55,987 bases of DNA from an uncultured Porphyromonadaceae bacterium (GTDB taxonomy: Bacteria > Bacteroidota > Bacteroidia > Bacteroidales > Muribaculaceae), in assembly GCA_947175215.1 (NCBI GenBank), contig CAMWLR010000008.1, forward strand, positions 1-55,987, written 5' to 3'. Below are positions 54,431 to 55,987 of the stretch, piece after piece. Both the position numbers and the translations under genes were made by a program. Position 1 is the stretch's first letter. Every line of letters begins with the position of its first letter. The notes beneath the pieces are model-generated. The model saw nothing but the letters and a program-made list of their open reading frames with translations, searched no databases and was not told where the DNA came from.

Positions 54431-55921
54431 TTAGTCGTGTTTATATATTTTTGCAGCTTTCCATAATCCATTATGCTTAACGGCTCCATATATACAACAG
54501 CGATATAATTCAACACCGTCACTAGTACTCAAATGAATATCTTTAACACTAAAGGAACTACCCAAAGAGAAAGTAATACTAAATGAGCCGGGAAACCATT
54601 TAGAATAAAATAGAGTTTTCATCCCCTTAGTATTGTATTCATGTGCCCAGTAAGGCCCGTGTATAAAATAAACCTCTTTATTTTCAAAGCACATAAGATC
54701 CATGTTTTCAGGATCGCCGCACTGTTGTCTGAACCAAGATGAAGCTTTGTCAAAAGCTGCAGTGCAGGCAGTTGAAAAAGCCTTGTTTAAGTCTTTTTCG
54801 CTAAGATTGAAATTAATCCAAGGGATGCGCAAGATGATGCGATTTTTTATTGTGAAAGGTGAAGGTAGATTTGTAGAAATAGTTGGATTAGAAAAATCGG
54901 GGTGAATAAAAGTTTCAGGAGGAATAGGATTTGGTAAAGTGTACTTAATGATCACCGGATCCCAACCATGTTCCATTTCTTGTGCTTTAGCATCACACCA
55001 AAATCCAAATTTCTCCTTTTGTAGTTTTAGAGTAGTGCCTATATTTGAGTATATAATGTAATTCTGGTCGTATACTTTTAATAATAATTTTGTGCCATCA
55101 TTAAAATATTTGATGGCCGATATATCTCGTCCAAAGATTCTTCCTAAAGCATAGTGAAATGTATTGCCGTCTCCTCTACTATTATAATCTACTAACCGTG
55201 TATCTTCATCATAAATAAAAGTACCTGAATTGAGGTTCCAACCCGAATGTGAAAATGGAGGTGGCACTGTCCCCGGACATCCTCCGCCGTTTGGGTCTTC
55301 AAATTGGTCAACATGTACTGCATACAAATTATATATTGGTATAAAGTCAATATTGGAAGTGATAGGAACAGCCTTATTTTCAGTTTTCTCATCTACGATT
55401 ATATTGTTTACAATATCGTCGATTAATCGGAGTTGGCGAGCAGTCTCAACTTTCGTATACGCTACTCCATTTTGAAAGTATCTGTAAACGGTATCGGCAA
55501 CCTGAATTTCTCTATTTGCATTCAAAAGTGAAGCAAATTTGATATCAGCAATCACGGAATCAGAGGGACATATTTCTAATCCTTCCTCTTCAATTTCTCT
55601 GAGTTGGTCTTCGGTTAGGGATTCTTTGATTTTCCTGATATTTGCTTCAATTAATGATTCAAAATTAGAAGGACGTAAATAATCACTGGCTCCATCTCGT
55701 GAATGCTGATCTGTTATTTGGTCAATTATGGCCTTTAATTCAGTCCTAGAGCTGACCGCAATAATAGGGATGTCTTCAATATCAAGTTGTGTGGAATATT
55801 CTGATTGTTGATATTCTTGAGAGGGTAAAGGCGAATCTTGGCAGCTGCTGACACAGATGCATGCGATAAAGATGAAAGCTGCGATAGCAGTCATCGAAAT
55901 GGCTTTAATATGTTTTTTCAT
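54431..55921 (-). CDS. AT-rich large lipoprotein of unknown function
   Basis: A 496-residue lipoprotein: MKKHIKAISMTAIAAFIFIA, then a lipobox VSSC-QDSPLPSQE. No domain is recognised. There is a charged helical N-terminal part (about 55-170), a Gly/Pro-rich hinge (GGGCPGTVPPPFSHSGW, near 212) and a Trp/Tyr/Phe-rich C-terminal half with several internal Cys. Base composition is visibly more AT-rich than the neighbours, suggesting recent acquisition or a mobile surface locus. ATG 55921 is 66 nt from the window end, and a TAAACTTG box lies upstream (55975-55968). Confidence 0.75.
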   Translation of the reverse strand: MKKHIKAISMTAIAAFIFIACICVSSCQDSPLPSQEYQQSEYSTQLDIEDIPIIAVSSRTELKAIIDQITDQHSRDGASDYLRPSNFESLIEANIRKIKESLTEDQLREIEEEGLEICPSDSVIADIKFASLLNANREIQVADTVYRYFQNGVAYTKVETARQLRLIDDIVNNIIVDEKTENKAVPITSNIDFIPIYNLYAVHVDQFEDPNGGGCPGTVPPPFSHSGWNLNSGTFIYDEDTRLVDYNSRGDGNTFHYALGRIFGRDISAIKYFNDGTKLLLKVYDQNYIIYSNIGTTLKLQKEKFGFWCDAKAQEMEHGWDPVIIKYTLPNPIPPETFIHPDFSNPTISTNLPSPFTIKNRIILRIPWINFNLSEKDLNKAFSTACTAAFDKASSWFRQQCGDPENMDLMCFENKEVYFIHGPYWAHEYNTKGMKTLFYSKWFPGSFSITFSLGSSFSVKDIHLSTSDGVELYRCCIYGAVKHNGLWKAAKIYKHD

Positions 55922-55987
55922 TGGGGGGTAATTTGTATGGTTAAAAATAATGATTAGAAAGGTTACGCAAGTTTAGTATTTCCCTTG

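Overview
The window looks like a chromosomal segment of a Bacteroidales bacterium, most likely Muribaculaceae or a close relative. The family-level placement is an inference; the order is better supported. Evidence for the order: a fused SecDF; type IX secretion components PorV and PorZ; many Cys-lipoproteins with a C-G/S-D/N rich start; promoters of the Bacteroidetes form TTTG - 19 to 22 nt - TAnnTTTG; and almost no Shine-Dalgarno sequences. The core is moderately GC-rich. The polysaccharide genes near 30-32.7 kb and the last lipoprotein gene are visibly more AT-rich.

Layout. 0.3-6.9 kb, minus strand: recA, secDF, dnaX. 7.0-8.6 kb, plus strand: an exported beta-propeller protein. 8.7-29.8 kb, plus strand: the str, S10, spc and alpha ribosomal clusters (rpsL to rplQ, with fusA, secY, map, infA and rpoA). 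These are interrupted after rplE by a strong terminator, a convergent alkD-type DNA glycosylase gene and a new leader in front of rpsN. 29.9-32.7 kb, plus strand: an LtaS/sulfatase-fold membrane enzyme and an HxRRTD glycosyltransferase. 32.7-43.0 kb, minus strand: GT10 fucosyltransferase, ispF, porV, an unknown gene, porZ, rdgB, an acyltransferase, a Bax-inhibitor-1 protein and argS. 43.2-48.5 kb, plus strand: a tight five-gene operon of a secreted S1/P1 nuclease, a membrane Ser/Thr kinase with an outside MORN-like tail, and three exported proteins. 48.6-56 kb, minus strand: an FAD oxidoreductase, small lipoproteins, a probable structured RNA, gapA, an NlpE-like lipoprotein, a small beta-barrel and an AT-rich lipoprotein.

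How the parts fit. The central 21 kb makes ribosomes, RNA polymerase alpha and the SecY channel, and SecDF upstream supports export. Several intercistronic gaps in the ribosomal clusters are unusually long (118-370 nt), GC-rich and foldable. Some lie directly before genes whose products autoregulate in other bacteria (S7, S8, S4). The 33-39 kb block links cell-surface glycosylation and type IX secretion with housekeeping genes.

The two best candidates for undescribed biology are the nuclease-kinase-secreted protein operon (43.2-48.5 kb) and the set of structured spacers plus the split spc operon. A promoter-plus-terminator-bounded RNA between gapA and the lipoprotein at 50.4 kb is a third. 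No tRNA, rRNA, CRISPR array, transposase or phage gene was seen.
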